Part shown: piece after piece, positions 1-6,589 of the stretch | Layout: each line of letters starts with the position of its first letter | Position numbering within the stretch: position 1 is the first letter of the stretch | Assembly: GCA_902489295.1 (NCBI GenBank) | Contig: CABTZM010000068.1 | Location: 1 to 9,516 of the forward strand | DNA from: an uncultured Collinsella sp. | GTDB taxonomy: Bacteria > Actinomycetota > Coriobacteriia > Coriobacteriales > Coriobacteriaceae | Reading direction: 5' to 3' | DNA length: 9,516 bases | The notes under the pieces: model-generated | What the model saw: the letters and a program-made list of their open reading frames with translations, nothing else | Told to the model about the DNA's origin: nothing | The model's database searches: none | Position numbers and translations under genes: made by a program

Positions 1-320
1 GCAGCCTTGCCCACCTTGTCGCGGAGGTAGTACAGCTTGGCGCGACGGACGCGACCATGACGGACGACCTCGAGCTTGGCGATCTTGGGGCTGTGAAGCG
101 GGAAGGTACGCTCAACACCGACACCGAAGGAAATCTTGCGGACGGTGAAGGTCTCGCGGGCACCGGCGCCGGCCATGCGGATGACGTCGCCCTGGAAGAC
201 CTGGATGCGCTCGCGGTCGCCTTCCTTAATGCGGTAGTGAACCTTGACGTTGTCGGCGACGCGAACCTGCGGGATGTCCTCGCGGATCTGCTGACGCTCG
301 ATTGCGCGGATGTAATCCAT
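1..320 (-). CDS. rplS: 50S ribosomal protein L19, C-terminus cut by window edge
   Basis: Reading leftward from an ATG at 320, the frame gives a protein beginning MDYIRAIERQQ, with RIKEGDRERIQVFQGDVI, a glycine-rich segment, FTVRKISFGVGVERTFPLHSP and a basic end (VRHGRVRRAKLYYLRD). These are the hallmarks of bacterial L19, a large-subunit protein near the subunit interface. About 106 residues lie in the window. The family is usually about 115 long, so only the last few residues and the stop are missing. The start is supported by AAGGA at 328-332, seven bases before the ATG, and by the family N-terminus. It has its own promoter and leader (separate entries), and in many genomes it directly follows trmD, which is not the case here. 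Identification is firm; the missing end cannot be judged. Confidence 0.96.
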   Translation of the reverse strand, partial: MDYIRAIERQQIREDIPQVRVADNVKVHYRIKEGDRERIQVFQGDVIRMAGAGARETFTVRKISFGVGVERTFPLHSPKIAKLEVVRHGRVRRAKLYYLRDKVGKA

Positions 321-344
321 GTGCAATTCCTTACTCTTCTAGAG

Positions 345-368
345 GTGCCGTACCACCTTGGCCGGCAC
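345..368 (-). promoter_or_regulatory. Hairpin in the rplS 5' leader, possible L19 leader element
   Basis: In the rplS transcript, GUGCCG pairs with CGGCAC (six pairs). It is extended inward by GCC/GGU across a single bulged A, around a five-base loop. It lies inside the predicted leader of about 64 bases, ending some 12 bases before the Shine-Dalgarno sequence. Ribosomal protein leaders often carry structures bound by the encoded protein, and an L19 leader RNA is known in Firmicutes. Whether this hairpin is equivalent is inference. Confidence 0.4.
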
Positions 369-390
369 GTAGTTGAACAAACAGTAGTTG

Positions 391-418
391 AGTATACACG
401 TGCGGGTTTGCGCTGCAA
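391..418 (-). promoter_or_regulatory. Promoter for rplS
   Basis: On the minus strand a -10 hexamer TATACT (391-396, five of six consensus bases) lies 16 bases downstream of TTGCAG (413-418, which keeps the TTG of the -35 consensus). The predicted start near 384 gives a leader of about 64 bases to the rplS ATG. Its position downstream of the ppdK terminator-like hairpin fits an independent promoter. No transcript data are available to confirm it. Confidence 0.5.
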
Positions 419-464
419 GAACTATTTTTTACGCAGACAAAAAGACAAAACCCGCACATGATAA

Positions 465-492
465 CCGCCCGCCTCACGAATGAGACGGGCGG
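465..492 (-). terminator. Terminator-like hairpin after ppdK
   Basis: The ppdK transcript can form a 12-pair stem (CCGCCCGUCUCA with UGAGGCGGGCGG, one G-U pair) closed by a UUCG loop, beginning 40 bases after the ppdK stop codon. The hairpin is very stable. The U-rich stretch is not immediate: UUAUCAUG follows, then GGGUUUUGUCUUUUUG about 12 bases on. It is thus an imperfect intrinsic terminator, or a 3'-end stabilising stem. Confidence 0.55.
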
Positions 493-531
493 CATGAAGG
501 GGGGCTACGCTAGGCGTCGATGCGCAGGGGA

Positions 532-3282
532 CTAGGCGTTGCGCTTGGCCTCGAGCCTGGCCTGAGCGGCAGCCAGGCGCGCGAGGGGCACGCGATAGGG
601 CGAGCAGGACACGTAGTCCACGTCGGCCACGTTAAACAGGCCCTTGATCGACTTGGGGTCGCCGCCGTGCTCGCCGCATACGCCAAAGTGCATGCCGGGG
701 TTGGTAGCGCGACCCTTCTCGACGGCCATGCGCACGAGCTCCAGCACTGCCGTATCGATGGTCTCGAAGGGGTTGTCCTTCAGGATCTTCTTGTGCAGGT
801 ACAGCGGGATAAACTTGGCCTCGGCGTCGTCACGGGAAAAGCCGAAGGTCGTCTGGGTGAGGTCGTTGGTGCCAAAGCAGAAGAAGTCGGCATGATGGGC
901 GATCTCGTCGGCGACCATGCAGGCACGCGGCAGCTCGAGCATCGTGCCTACGGGAATGTTGAGCTCGACGCCCTCCTCGGCGGAAACCTCGGCGATCACG
1001 CGCTCAATGACCTCGCGGGTCTGGACATGCTCGGCCGTGATGGAAACGAGCGGAACCATGATCTCGGGGCGTGGGTCGACGCCCTCCTTGATAAGGCGGG
1101 CAGCAGCGGTGGCGACGGCGCGAACCTGCATGAGCGGCAGATCGCTAAAGACGACGGAAAGGCGCACACCACGCAGGCCGAGCATCGGGTTGGACTCGAC
1201 CATGCCGTCGATACGACGCAGGCGGGCGCGCAGGGCAGTGAGCTCCTTCTCGGGAGCGCCGGCGGCCTCCTTCTTGGTGATGGCGACCTCGAGATCGCGG
1301 GGATCGTCCAGGAACTCATGCAGCGGCGGATCAAGCAGGCGAACGACCACATCGCGACCGGACATGGTCTTGAACATGGCCAGGAAGTCCTCGGTCTGAA
1401 CCTTGAGCAGATCGGCCAGGGCCTGCCGCTTCACGGCCTCTTCGTCAGACAGGATAAAGCTCTGGATGATGTTCTTACGATCGCCCAGGAACATGTGCTC
1501 GGTGCGGCACAGACCGATGGCCTCGGCGCCAAACTCGAGCGCGAGCGCGGCATCCTCGGGGTTGTCGGCGTTGACGCGCACGTGGTTGGCGTGACCGTTG
1601 GTCTCGTCCAGACGGATCTCGTCGGCCCAGGACAGGATGGTGTCCAGGTCGCCGGTGAGCTCGGCCGAAACCAGATCAACGGAGCCGTCGACGACGATAC
1701 CCTGGGTGCCGTCGATGGAGATGACATCGCCCTCGTGCAGCACGCGGTCACTGCCCTCGATGTGCACGACCTTCTCGGCGGCGTCGATATGGAAGCGCTC
1801 GACACCGCAGACGCAGGGCGTACCCATGCCGCGCGCGATAACGGCGGCATGGCTCGTCTTGCCGCCATGGCTGGTCAGGATGCCCTCGGCGGCGACCATG
1901 CCCTTCAGGTCGTCGGGGTTGGTCTCCCAGCGAACCAGAATGACCTTGTGGCCCTCGGCGGAACGCGCGACGGCGTCATCGCTCGAGAACACGACCTCGC
2001 CCACGGCGGCACCGGGGCTGGCGTTCAGACCACTGGCCAGCGCCTCGTACTTCTTGGAGGCGTCGAACTGCGGGTGCAGGAGCTGGTCAAGCTGTGCGGG
2101 GTCGATGCGGCTCACGGCCTCCTCGCGGGTGATCAGGCCCTCCTCGACCATCTCGATGGCGATACGCAGGGCGGCGGTGGCGGTACGCTTGCCCACGCGG
2201 GTCTGGAGCATCCAGAGCTTGCCCTGCTCGATGGTGAACTCGATATCGCACATGTCGCGGTAATGATCCTCGAGCGTCAGGAACACGCGCTCGAGCTCCT
2301 CGCCTGCGGACTCGAGGCCCGGAGTGTTCTTGAGGTCGGCGATGGGCTCGGTGTTGCGGATGCCGGCGACGACGTCCTCGCCCTGAGCGTTGACCAGAAA
2401 GTCACCGTAGAACTCCTTGGTGCCGTCGGCCGGGTTGCGCGTAAAGGCGACGCCGGTCGCGGAGGTCTCCCCCTTGTTGCCAAAGGCCATGGCCTGGACG
2501 TTGACGGCGGTGCCGAGCTCGTCGGAAATGCCATGCTGCTTGCGGTAGATGCAGGCGCGCTCGTTCATCCAGCTGCCAAAGACGGCCTGGATAGCAAGGC
2601 GCAGCTGGAGCTCCGGATCGTGCGGGAAGACGGGCTTGCCGTCCGCGACCTCGAGCTCGGGGTACAGGGCGGCCTCGACGTTGTCGGAGAAGATGCCCTT
2701 GAACGTCTCGACAAGCTCCTGCAGGTCCTCGGCCGAAAGCTCGGAATCGACGCGAACGCCGGCGACCAGGCGGGCCTGGGTCAGCGCGTTCTCGAACAGA
2801 TCGGCATCGACGCCCATGACGACGTTGGAAAACATCTGGATAAAGCGACGGTAGCTGTCCCAGGCAAAGCGCGGGTTCTGTGTCTGCGCGATGAGGCCCT
2901 GGACGGAATCGTCGTTGAGGCCCAGGTTGAGGACCGTGTCCATCATGCCGGGCATGGAAAAAGGAGCACCCGAGCGAACCGACACGAGCAGCGGATCGTT
3001 GGCGTCACCGAGTTTCTTGCCGCAGCGGGCCTCGAGGTCGACCTCAGCGGCAACGATCTCATCGAGTGCGCCCTCGGGCCAGACGTTACCGGCACCGGAG
3101 TATTCAACACAAGTCTGGCAGGTAATGGTAAAGCCACCGGGAACCGGGAGGCCTATGCGGCTCATCTCGGCAAGGTTAGCGCCCTTGCCGCCAAGCACGA
3201 AGTTCATGGACTTGTCGCCCTCAGTGACACAAGTGCCCTGGGCGTCGGTTCCAAAACGGTAAACCCTCTTGCAATCGCTCAC
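532..3282 (-). CDS. ppdK: Pyruvate, phosphate dikinase
   Basis: The 916-residue product is close to full family length (about 870-900). The enzyme reversibly interconverts pyruvate, ATP and phosphate with PEP, AMP and pyrophosphate in the cytosol, linking glycolysis and gluconeogenesis. The ATP-grasp domain fills about residues 1-380 (GGKGANLAEM at 31-40). The swivelling phosphohistidine domain carries TSHGGKTSHAA at 470-480, with His478 the phosphate carrier and Thr476 the expected regulatory site. The C-terminal PEP/pyruvate barrel shows GLCRTEHMF (590-598), GTMLELPRACM (779-789), GTNDLTQTTFGFSRDD (804-819) and GVCGEHGGDP (867-876), with Cys869 as the likely catalytic acid. All key residues appear intact. 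The start is GTG at 3282, preceded by GGAAGGGGAAG; an ATG a few codons upstream is out of frame. The gene for its regulatory protein lies immediately upstream, across a 297-base regulatory gap. Confidence 0.98.
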   Translation of the reverse strand: MSDCKRVYRFGTDAQGTCVTEGDKSMNFVLGGKGANLAEMSRIGLPVPGGFTITCQTCVEYSGAGNVWPEGALDEIVAAEVDLEARCGKKLGDANDPLLVSVRSGAPFSMPGMMDTVLNLGLNDDSVQGLIAQTQNPRFAWDSYRRFIQMFSNVVMGVDADLFENALTQARLVAGVRVDSELSAEDLQELVETFKGIFSDNVEAALYPELEVADGKPVFPHDPELQLRLAIQAVFGSWMNERACIYRKQHGISDELGTAVNVQAMAFGNKGETSATGVAFTRNPADGTKEFYGDFLVNAQGEDVVAGIRNTEPIADLKNTPGLESAGEELERVFLTLEDHYRDMCDIEFTIEQGKLWMLQTRVGKRTATAALRIAIEMVEEGLITREEAVSRIDPAQLDQLLHPQFDASKKYEALASGLNASPGAAVGEVVFSSDDAVARSAEGHKVILVRWETNPDDLKGMVAAEGILTSHGGKTSHAAVIARGMGTPCVCGVERFHIDAAEKVVHIEGSDRVLHEGDVISIDGTQGIVVDGSVDLVSAELTGDLDTILSWADEIRLDETNGHANHVRVNADNPEDAALALEFGAEAIGLCRTEHMFLGDRKNIIQSFILSDEEAVKRQALADLLKVQTEDFLAMFKTMSGRDVVVRLLDPPLHEFLDDPRDLEVAITKKEAAGAPEKELTALRARLRRIDGMVESNPMLGLRGVRLSVVFSDLPLMQVRAVATAAARLIKEGVDPRPEIMVPLVSITAEHVQTREVIERVIAEVSAEEGVELNIPVGTMLELPRACMVADEIAHHADFFCFGTNDLTQTTFGFSRDDAEAKFIPLYLHKKILKDNPFETIDTAVLELVRMAVEKGRATNPGMHFGVCGEHGGDPKSIKGLFNVADVDYVSCSPYRVPLARLAAAQARLEAKRNA

Positions 3283-3329
3283 GATACTTCCCCTTCCATG
3301 CGCTCTCGCGCACGACCGTGGTAACGAAT

Positions 3330-3371
3330 CGACCCGCCGGATGCGGGCCGTGAGGGAACTATACGGCGGGT
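3330..3371 (-). promoter_or_regulatory. ppdK leader with two competing stems
   Basis: Near the ppdK start the transcript can form an eight-pair stem (CGGCCCGC with GCGGGUCG, one G-U, 3330-3350). Its 3' arm can instead pair with an upstream copy: ACCCGCCG at 3364-3371 matches CGGCGGGU at 3332-3339. The two pairings exclude each other. No U-tract follows either stem, so this is not an obvious transcriptional attenuator. The structure ends about 47 bases before the GTG. If transcription begins at the TATAGT element nearby, only the 3330-3350 stem would be present. Confidence 0.35.
3358..3363 (-). promoter_or_regulatory. Possible proximal -10 element for ppdK
   Basis: TATAGT on the minus strand matches the -10 consensus at five of six bases. 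No recognisable -35 hexamer lies 16-18 bases upstream. Transcription would start near 3351, about 70 bases before the ppdK GTG. A -10 without a -35, with phased repeats further upstream, is the layout of an activator-dependent promoter. That reading is inference. Confidence 0.3.
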
Positions 3372-3404
3372 TTTGGGCAGGCTTGAGCAGAGGGTGCGCG
3401 GTTT

Positions 3405-3452
3405 GGTAAACGTGCTAAATGTGACGGTAAACGGTAGGTAAAAGTGGTTACC
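3405..3452. repeat. Phased GGTAAA direct repeats upstream of ppdK
   Basis: On the plus strand GGTAAAC occurs at 3405-3411 and 3426-3432 and GGTAAAA at 3437-3443, with GGTTACC at 3446-3452. Start-to-start spacings are 21 and 11 bases, close to two and one helical turns. A further copy lies inverted at 3512-3517 (TTTACC). The octamer TGCTAAAT occurs twice, at 3413-3420 and 3501-3508. Helically phased short repeats in a promoter region suggest a DNA-binding protein site; the protein is unknown. Confidence 0.4.
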
Positions 3453-3457
3453 TTATG

Positions 3458-3488
3458 AAGATACCAATACAACGAACTTGCAGGTCAA
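3458..3488 (-). promoter_or_regulatory. Possible distal promoter for ppdK
   Basis: TTGACC (3483-3488, four of six -35 bases) is followed by TATCTT (3458-3463, four of six -10 bases), which is preceded by TGG as in an extended -10. The spacer is 19 bases, longer than ideal. An alternative pairing uses TTGCAT one step upstream with TGTATT at 17 bases. Either would give a leader of roughly 165-175 bases. The -35 lies inside the dyad at 3475-3497. Confidence 0.35.
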
Positions 3489-3497
3489 ATGCAAGTT
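3475..3497. promoter_or_regulatory. Perfect dyad upstream of ppdK, candidate operator
   Basis: AACTTGCA (3475-3482) and TGCAAGTT (3490-3497) form a perfect eight-base inverted repeat separated by seven bases. The spacer holds the TTGACC proposed as a -35 hexamer. The 23-base size and symmetry fit a site for a dimeric regulator. As RNA there is no adjacent U-tract, so a terminator role is unlikely. I do not recognise the motif as belonging to a named regulator. Confidence 0.45.
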
Positions 3498-3553
3498 TAT
3501 TGCTAAATCGCTTTACCATTATCGTGCATTATTTTAGGCAGTCTTTATTAGAC

Positions 3554-3573
3554 GGGGCATTTTTAGCTACCCC
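3554..3573 (-). terminator. Weak terminator candidate after the PPDK regulatory gene
   Basis: Seven bases after the stop codon at 3580, the transcript can pair GGGGUA with UGCCCC around an eight-base loop. It is followed by a small GUCU-AAUAA-AGAC stem rather than a U-tract. It is the only stem in the right place to end the upstream operon, but it lacks the usual tail, so some read-through into ppdK is possible. Confidence 0.3.
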
Positions 3574-3579
3574 AATGAG

Positions 3580-4455
3580 CTAGCTTTGTTGGGCTCGACG
3601 AGCGGCGCGGCGGGTACGGGCTTCTTGGATTTCCATCAAATGACCGATGATCTCGGCAGCGCTTTCCTCGATGGCCTTGCCGTCGGTACGAACCACAAAG
3701 CAGCCCAGGCGTTTCATGAGCGCGCGGGCTTCAGCAAGCTCGCTGCACACGCTCTCGGGCTCGGCATAGGAGCCCGCGACGGCGCGGGCGTAGTCATCAC
3801 CCAAGCGGCTATCGCGAATCTCGGAAATCACATCGACGGTCGAAATCAAGCCAAACAGCCGCATCGGGTCGACCTCGTAAATCGACTTCGGCGGCTCCAT
3901 GCCGTGCGCGAGCGGAACGTTGGCAACCTTGTAACCCTGATAGGCCAAATACATCGACAGCGGCGTCTTGGACGTGCGCGACACGCCCAGCAGCACGATA
4001 TCGGCACCCGACAGATCGTCGCAGCCGCGCCCGTCGTCGTGCTCAACGAAATACTCCATGGCTTCGATGCGATGGAAATAGCGGTCATCGGTCTTGTGAA
4101 TCACGCCCGCAATGCCCTTGGGCGGCACACCGATGAGTGACGACAGCACGGCAAGCGTCGGGCCGATCAGGTCCACCGAACGGATATGCAGCATGCCCAG
4201 GTAATCGAGCACGCGGGCGCGAAGCACCGGATCGACAATGGTATGGAACACGGCAATATCGCGATGATCCGCATCGACACGCGGGCCCACAAACGATTTA
4301 ACCTGCTCCACCGAGGTCACCTTGGGGAGGCGCAAGAGACGAAAAGCCCCTTCATCAAATTGCCCGGACGCCGCAAGCACCACCTCACAAGCGGTATCAC
4401 CGAGCGAGTCGGAGATAACGATGACGGTGGGACGAGCGGTGACCAGGCAATCCAT
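3580..4455 (-). CDS. Pyruvate, phosphate dikinase regulatory protein (DUF299 bifunctional kinase/pyrophosphorylase)
   Basis: The 291-residue protein belongs to the DUF299/PDRP family, which includes maize PDRP1, E. coli PpsR and B. subtilis YqfL. Family members inactivate PPDK (or PEP synthase) by ADP-dependent phosphorylation of a Thr two residues from the catalytic His, and reactivate it by phosphate-dependent dephosphorylation. The N-terminus has the typical IVISDSLGDTA (residues 12-22); the nucleotide-binding loop GVSRTSKTP is at 157-165, followed by LSMYLAYQGYKVANVPL. The tail is basic (ARTRRAARR). The start ATG has a strong AAAAGGAG just upstream and lies 34 bases after the glyS stop, suggesting co-transcription with glyQS. 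The likely target, PPDK, is the next gene downstream, which favours PPDK over PEP synthase as substrate. Modifying enzyme and target are thus neighbours but appear to have separate promoters. Confidence 0.95.
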   Translation of the reverse strand: MDCLVTARPTVIVISDSLGDTACEVVLAASGQFDEGAFRLLRLPKVTSVEQVKSFVGPRVDADHRDIAVFHTIVDPVLRARVLDYLGMLHIRSVDLIGPTLAVLSSLIGVPPKGIAGVIHKTDDRYFHRIEAMEYFVEHDDGRGCDDLSGADIVLLGVSRTSKTPLSMYLAYQGYKVANVPLAHGMEPPKSIYEVDPMRLFGLISTVDVISEIRDSRLGDDYARAVAGSYAEPESVCSELAEARALMKRLGCFVVRTDGKAIEESAAEIIGHLMEIQEARTRRAARRAQQS

Positions 4456-4489
4456 GCGGGGCTCCTTTTGCGCTTATGTGCAGGCTGGC

Positions 4490-6586
4490 TTACTTTTTGC
4501 GGGCAAGCTCACCGATGTTGGCGATGCCGGAGAAAACGGCCTCGAAGCGGTTGAGCAGCTTAAGGCGATTATCGCGAAGCTGCTCGTCCTTGTCCATGAC
4601 CATGACCTCATCGAAGAAACGGTCGATGGGCGCGCGCAGGGCGGCGAGGGCGGCAAATGCGGCCGGGTAGTCCTCGGCAGCAAGGGCGGCAACGACGGCG
4701 GTCTGAGCAGCCTCGGAGGCGTCGGCGAGCGCAAGCTCGACCTCGCCCATCAGGCTGCGGTCATACTCAGCACCCAGCTCGGGCTTGGAGATATGCGCGG
4801 CGCGAGCATAGGCGGTCGCCAGGTTGTCGAACGTCTCAGCATCGTTCTTGCGGGCCTCGTCGAGGGCGGCGCAGCGGGCGAAGAAGACGGACGGGGCGAT
4901 GATGTGCACCGCGGAGACGGCGGCGACGGTATCGGCCGGAATCTTTTCGTCGCGGGCCATGCTCACCAGGCGGCCATGGAAGAAGTCACGAACCTGCTGG
5001 GCGACCTCGGCGGCGTCGAACTCAATGCCCTGCTCACTGTAGAGTTCGAGGGCAAAGTCGATGAGCGACGTGGGGTCGATCGGCAGACGGTCACGCAGGA
5101 TGTTGATGATGCCGATGGCGGCACGACGCAGCGCGTACGGATCGGAGGAGCCGGTCGGGGGCTCGCCGATGGCAAAGATACCGGCGATGGTATCGAGCTT
5201 ATCGGCGCAGGCCACGATGCAGCCGGCGGTACCCTCGGGCAGCTCGTCGCCGGCAAAGCGGGGACGATAGTGATCGCGGATGGCGTGGGCAACCTCGTCG
5301 TTCTCCCCCATCGCGGTGGCGTAGTAACCGCCCATCACGCCCTGCTGGCTCGTGAACTCGACGACGGCGTTGGAGACAAGGTCGGCCTTGCACAGGTGCG
5401 CGGCGCGACCGGCATCGGCTGCCAGATGAGCGCCCAGGTGAGCCTCACGGGCGATAGCGAGCGCGAGCTGCTCAATACGCTCGGACTTGGCGAGCACGCT
5501 GCCGAGCTTCTCCTGGAAGGCGACCTTGGCCAGACGCTCGCGGAACTCGTCGAGGGAGATCTTCAGGTCCTCCTCGTAGAAGAACTTGGCGTCGTCCAGA
5601 CGGGCGCGCACGACGCGCTCGTTGCCGTCGATCACGCGCTCGGCGTTCTCGGGCTTGCTGTTGGAAACAATCACGAACTCACGAGTGAGCTTGCCCTCGC
5701 CGTCATAGATTGGGAAGTAGCGCTGGTTGGTGAGCATGGACTCGCAGATGATCTCGTGCGGGACCTTGAGGAACTCCTCATCGAAGGTACCGACGAGCAC
5801 CGTCGGCCATTCGCAGAGGTTGATGACCTCCTCAAAGACCTTCTTGGGCGTGTCAACATGGCAGCCGGGGCGCGCAGCCTCGACCTCGGCGATGCCGGCG
5901 AGAATGGCCTCGCGACGGCGCTCGGCGGAAAGCACGCCGGCATTCTCGAGCACCTGCTCGTAGACGGCGGGGCTGGCGACCACGTGGTCACCGGGGCCCA
6001 GGACGCGATGGCCGCGCGTGGTGTTGCCGCTCGTCACATCGGCAAACGACACGGGCACAACATCCTCGCCCAGAAGGCAGCAGATCCAGCGGACCGGACG
6101 CACGAACGTGGCGTGCTCGTGGCCCCAGCGCTGAGAGCGGTAGTTGGGCCACTGCAGGCCGGCGATGGTCTTCTCGCACAGGGCCGTCAGGATCGGGGTG
6201 GCCGGGGCGGAAGGAATGTTCTTCTCGGCGAAGACGTACTCGCGACCGTCGGTGTCCTCGCGGCGCACCAGGTCCTCGGCAGCCACGCCGCACTTGCGGG
6301 CAAAGCCCTGGGCGGCCTTGGTGGCGTTGCCGTCGGCATCGAAGGCGATGTTTGCTGCGGGACCGCGCTTGACCTCGTGAACCTCATCGGTCGCGGTGGC
6401 GACATCGGCAACGAGCGCGGCCAGACGACGCGGGCTCGAGATCACGCGGACCTCGCCGTGGGCCAGACCGGCCTCGTCGAGACCCTTGGCGATCATGGTG
6501 CCAAGCTGCTTGACGGCATTGTTCAGCGGTGCGGAGGGCATTTCCTCCGTACCGATCTCAAACAGGAAATCCTTAGCGTCTGCCAT
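4490..6586 (-). CDS. glyS: Glycyl-tRNA synthetase beta subunit
   Basis: The 698-residue product matches the bacterial GlyRS beta subunit (about 690 residues), which recognises tRNA-Gly and works with the alpha subunit in an alpha2beta2 enzyme charging glycine in the cytosol. Visible family segments are FEIGTEEMPSAP (9-20), GHRVLGPG (192-199), ESMLTNQRYFPIYD (282-295), LDDAKFFYEEDL (330-341), LCKADLVSNAVVEF then QGVMGGYYA (398-423), and ADKLDTIAGIFAIG with PTGSSDPYALRRAAIGI (461-492). The C-terminal region (about 590-690) ends with FFDEVMVMDKDEQLRDNRLKLL, as expected for the anticodon-binding part. The ATG lies three bases after the glyQ stop, with GAGGTGG in the glyQ end serving as ribosome binding site, so translation is probably coupled. 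No defects are seen. Confidence 0.98.
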   Translation of the reverse strand: MADAKDFLFEIGTEEMPSAPLNNAVKQLGTMIAKGLDEAGLAHGEVRVISSPRRLAALVADVATATDEVHEVKRGPAANIAFDADGNATKAAQGFARKCGVAAEDLVRREDTDGREYVFAEKNIPSAPATPILTALCEKTIAGLQWPNYRSQRWGHEHATFVRPVRWICCLLGEDVVPVSFADVTSGNTTRGHRVLGPGDHVVASPAVYEQVLENAGVLSAERRREAILAGIAEVEAARPGCHVDTPKKVFEEVINLCEWPTVLVGTFDEEFLKVPHEIICESMLTNQRYFPIYDGEGKLTREFVIVSNSKPENAERVIDGNERVVRARLDDAKFFYEEDLKISLDEFRERLAKVAFQEKLGSVLAKSERIEQLALAIAREAHLGAHLAADAGRAAHLCKADLVSNAVVEFTSQQGVMGGYYATAMGENDEVAHAIRDHYRPRFAGDELPEGTAGCIVACADKLDTIAGIFAIGEPPTGSSDPYALRRAAIGIINILRDRLPIDPTSLIDFALELYSEQGIEFDAAEVAQQVRDFFHGRLVSMARDEKIPADTVAAVSAVHIIAPSVFFARCAALDEARKNDAETFDNLATAYARAAHISKPELGAEYDRSLMGEVELALADASEAAQTAVVAALAAEDYPAAFAALAALRAPIDRFFDEVMVMDKDEQLRDNRLKLLNRFEAVFSGIANIGELARKK

Positions 6587-6589
6587 GGC

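Noticed and set aside
57..461. A 134-codon plus-strand open frame opposite rplS and its promoter.
   Set aside because: It is antisense to the conserved L19 sequence, and its C-terminal part reads through the rplS promoter and intergenic DNA. No family resemblance.
520..3324. A 934-codon open frame on the plus strand opposite ppdK.
   Set aside because: Its codons are exactly in register with the ppdK codons on the other strand. Antisense stops would need sense TTA, CTA or TCA codons, which are rare in this GC-rich gene. The translation is low-complexity (rich in G, A, L, D, H) and matches no family, while ppdK is unmistakable.
3283..3579. A small gene or small RNA hidden in the largest gap.
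   Set aside because: No open frame with a ribosome binding site stands out on either strand. The visible structure is better explained as promoter, operator and leader elements of ppdK.
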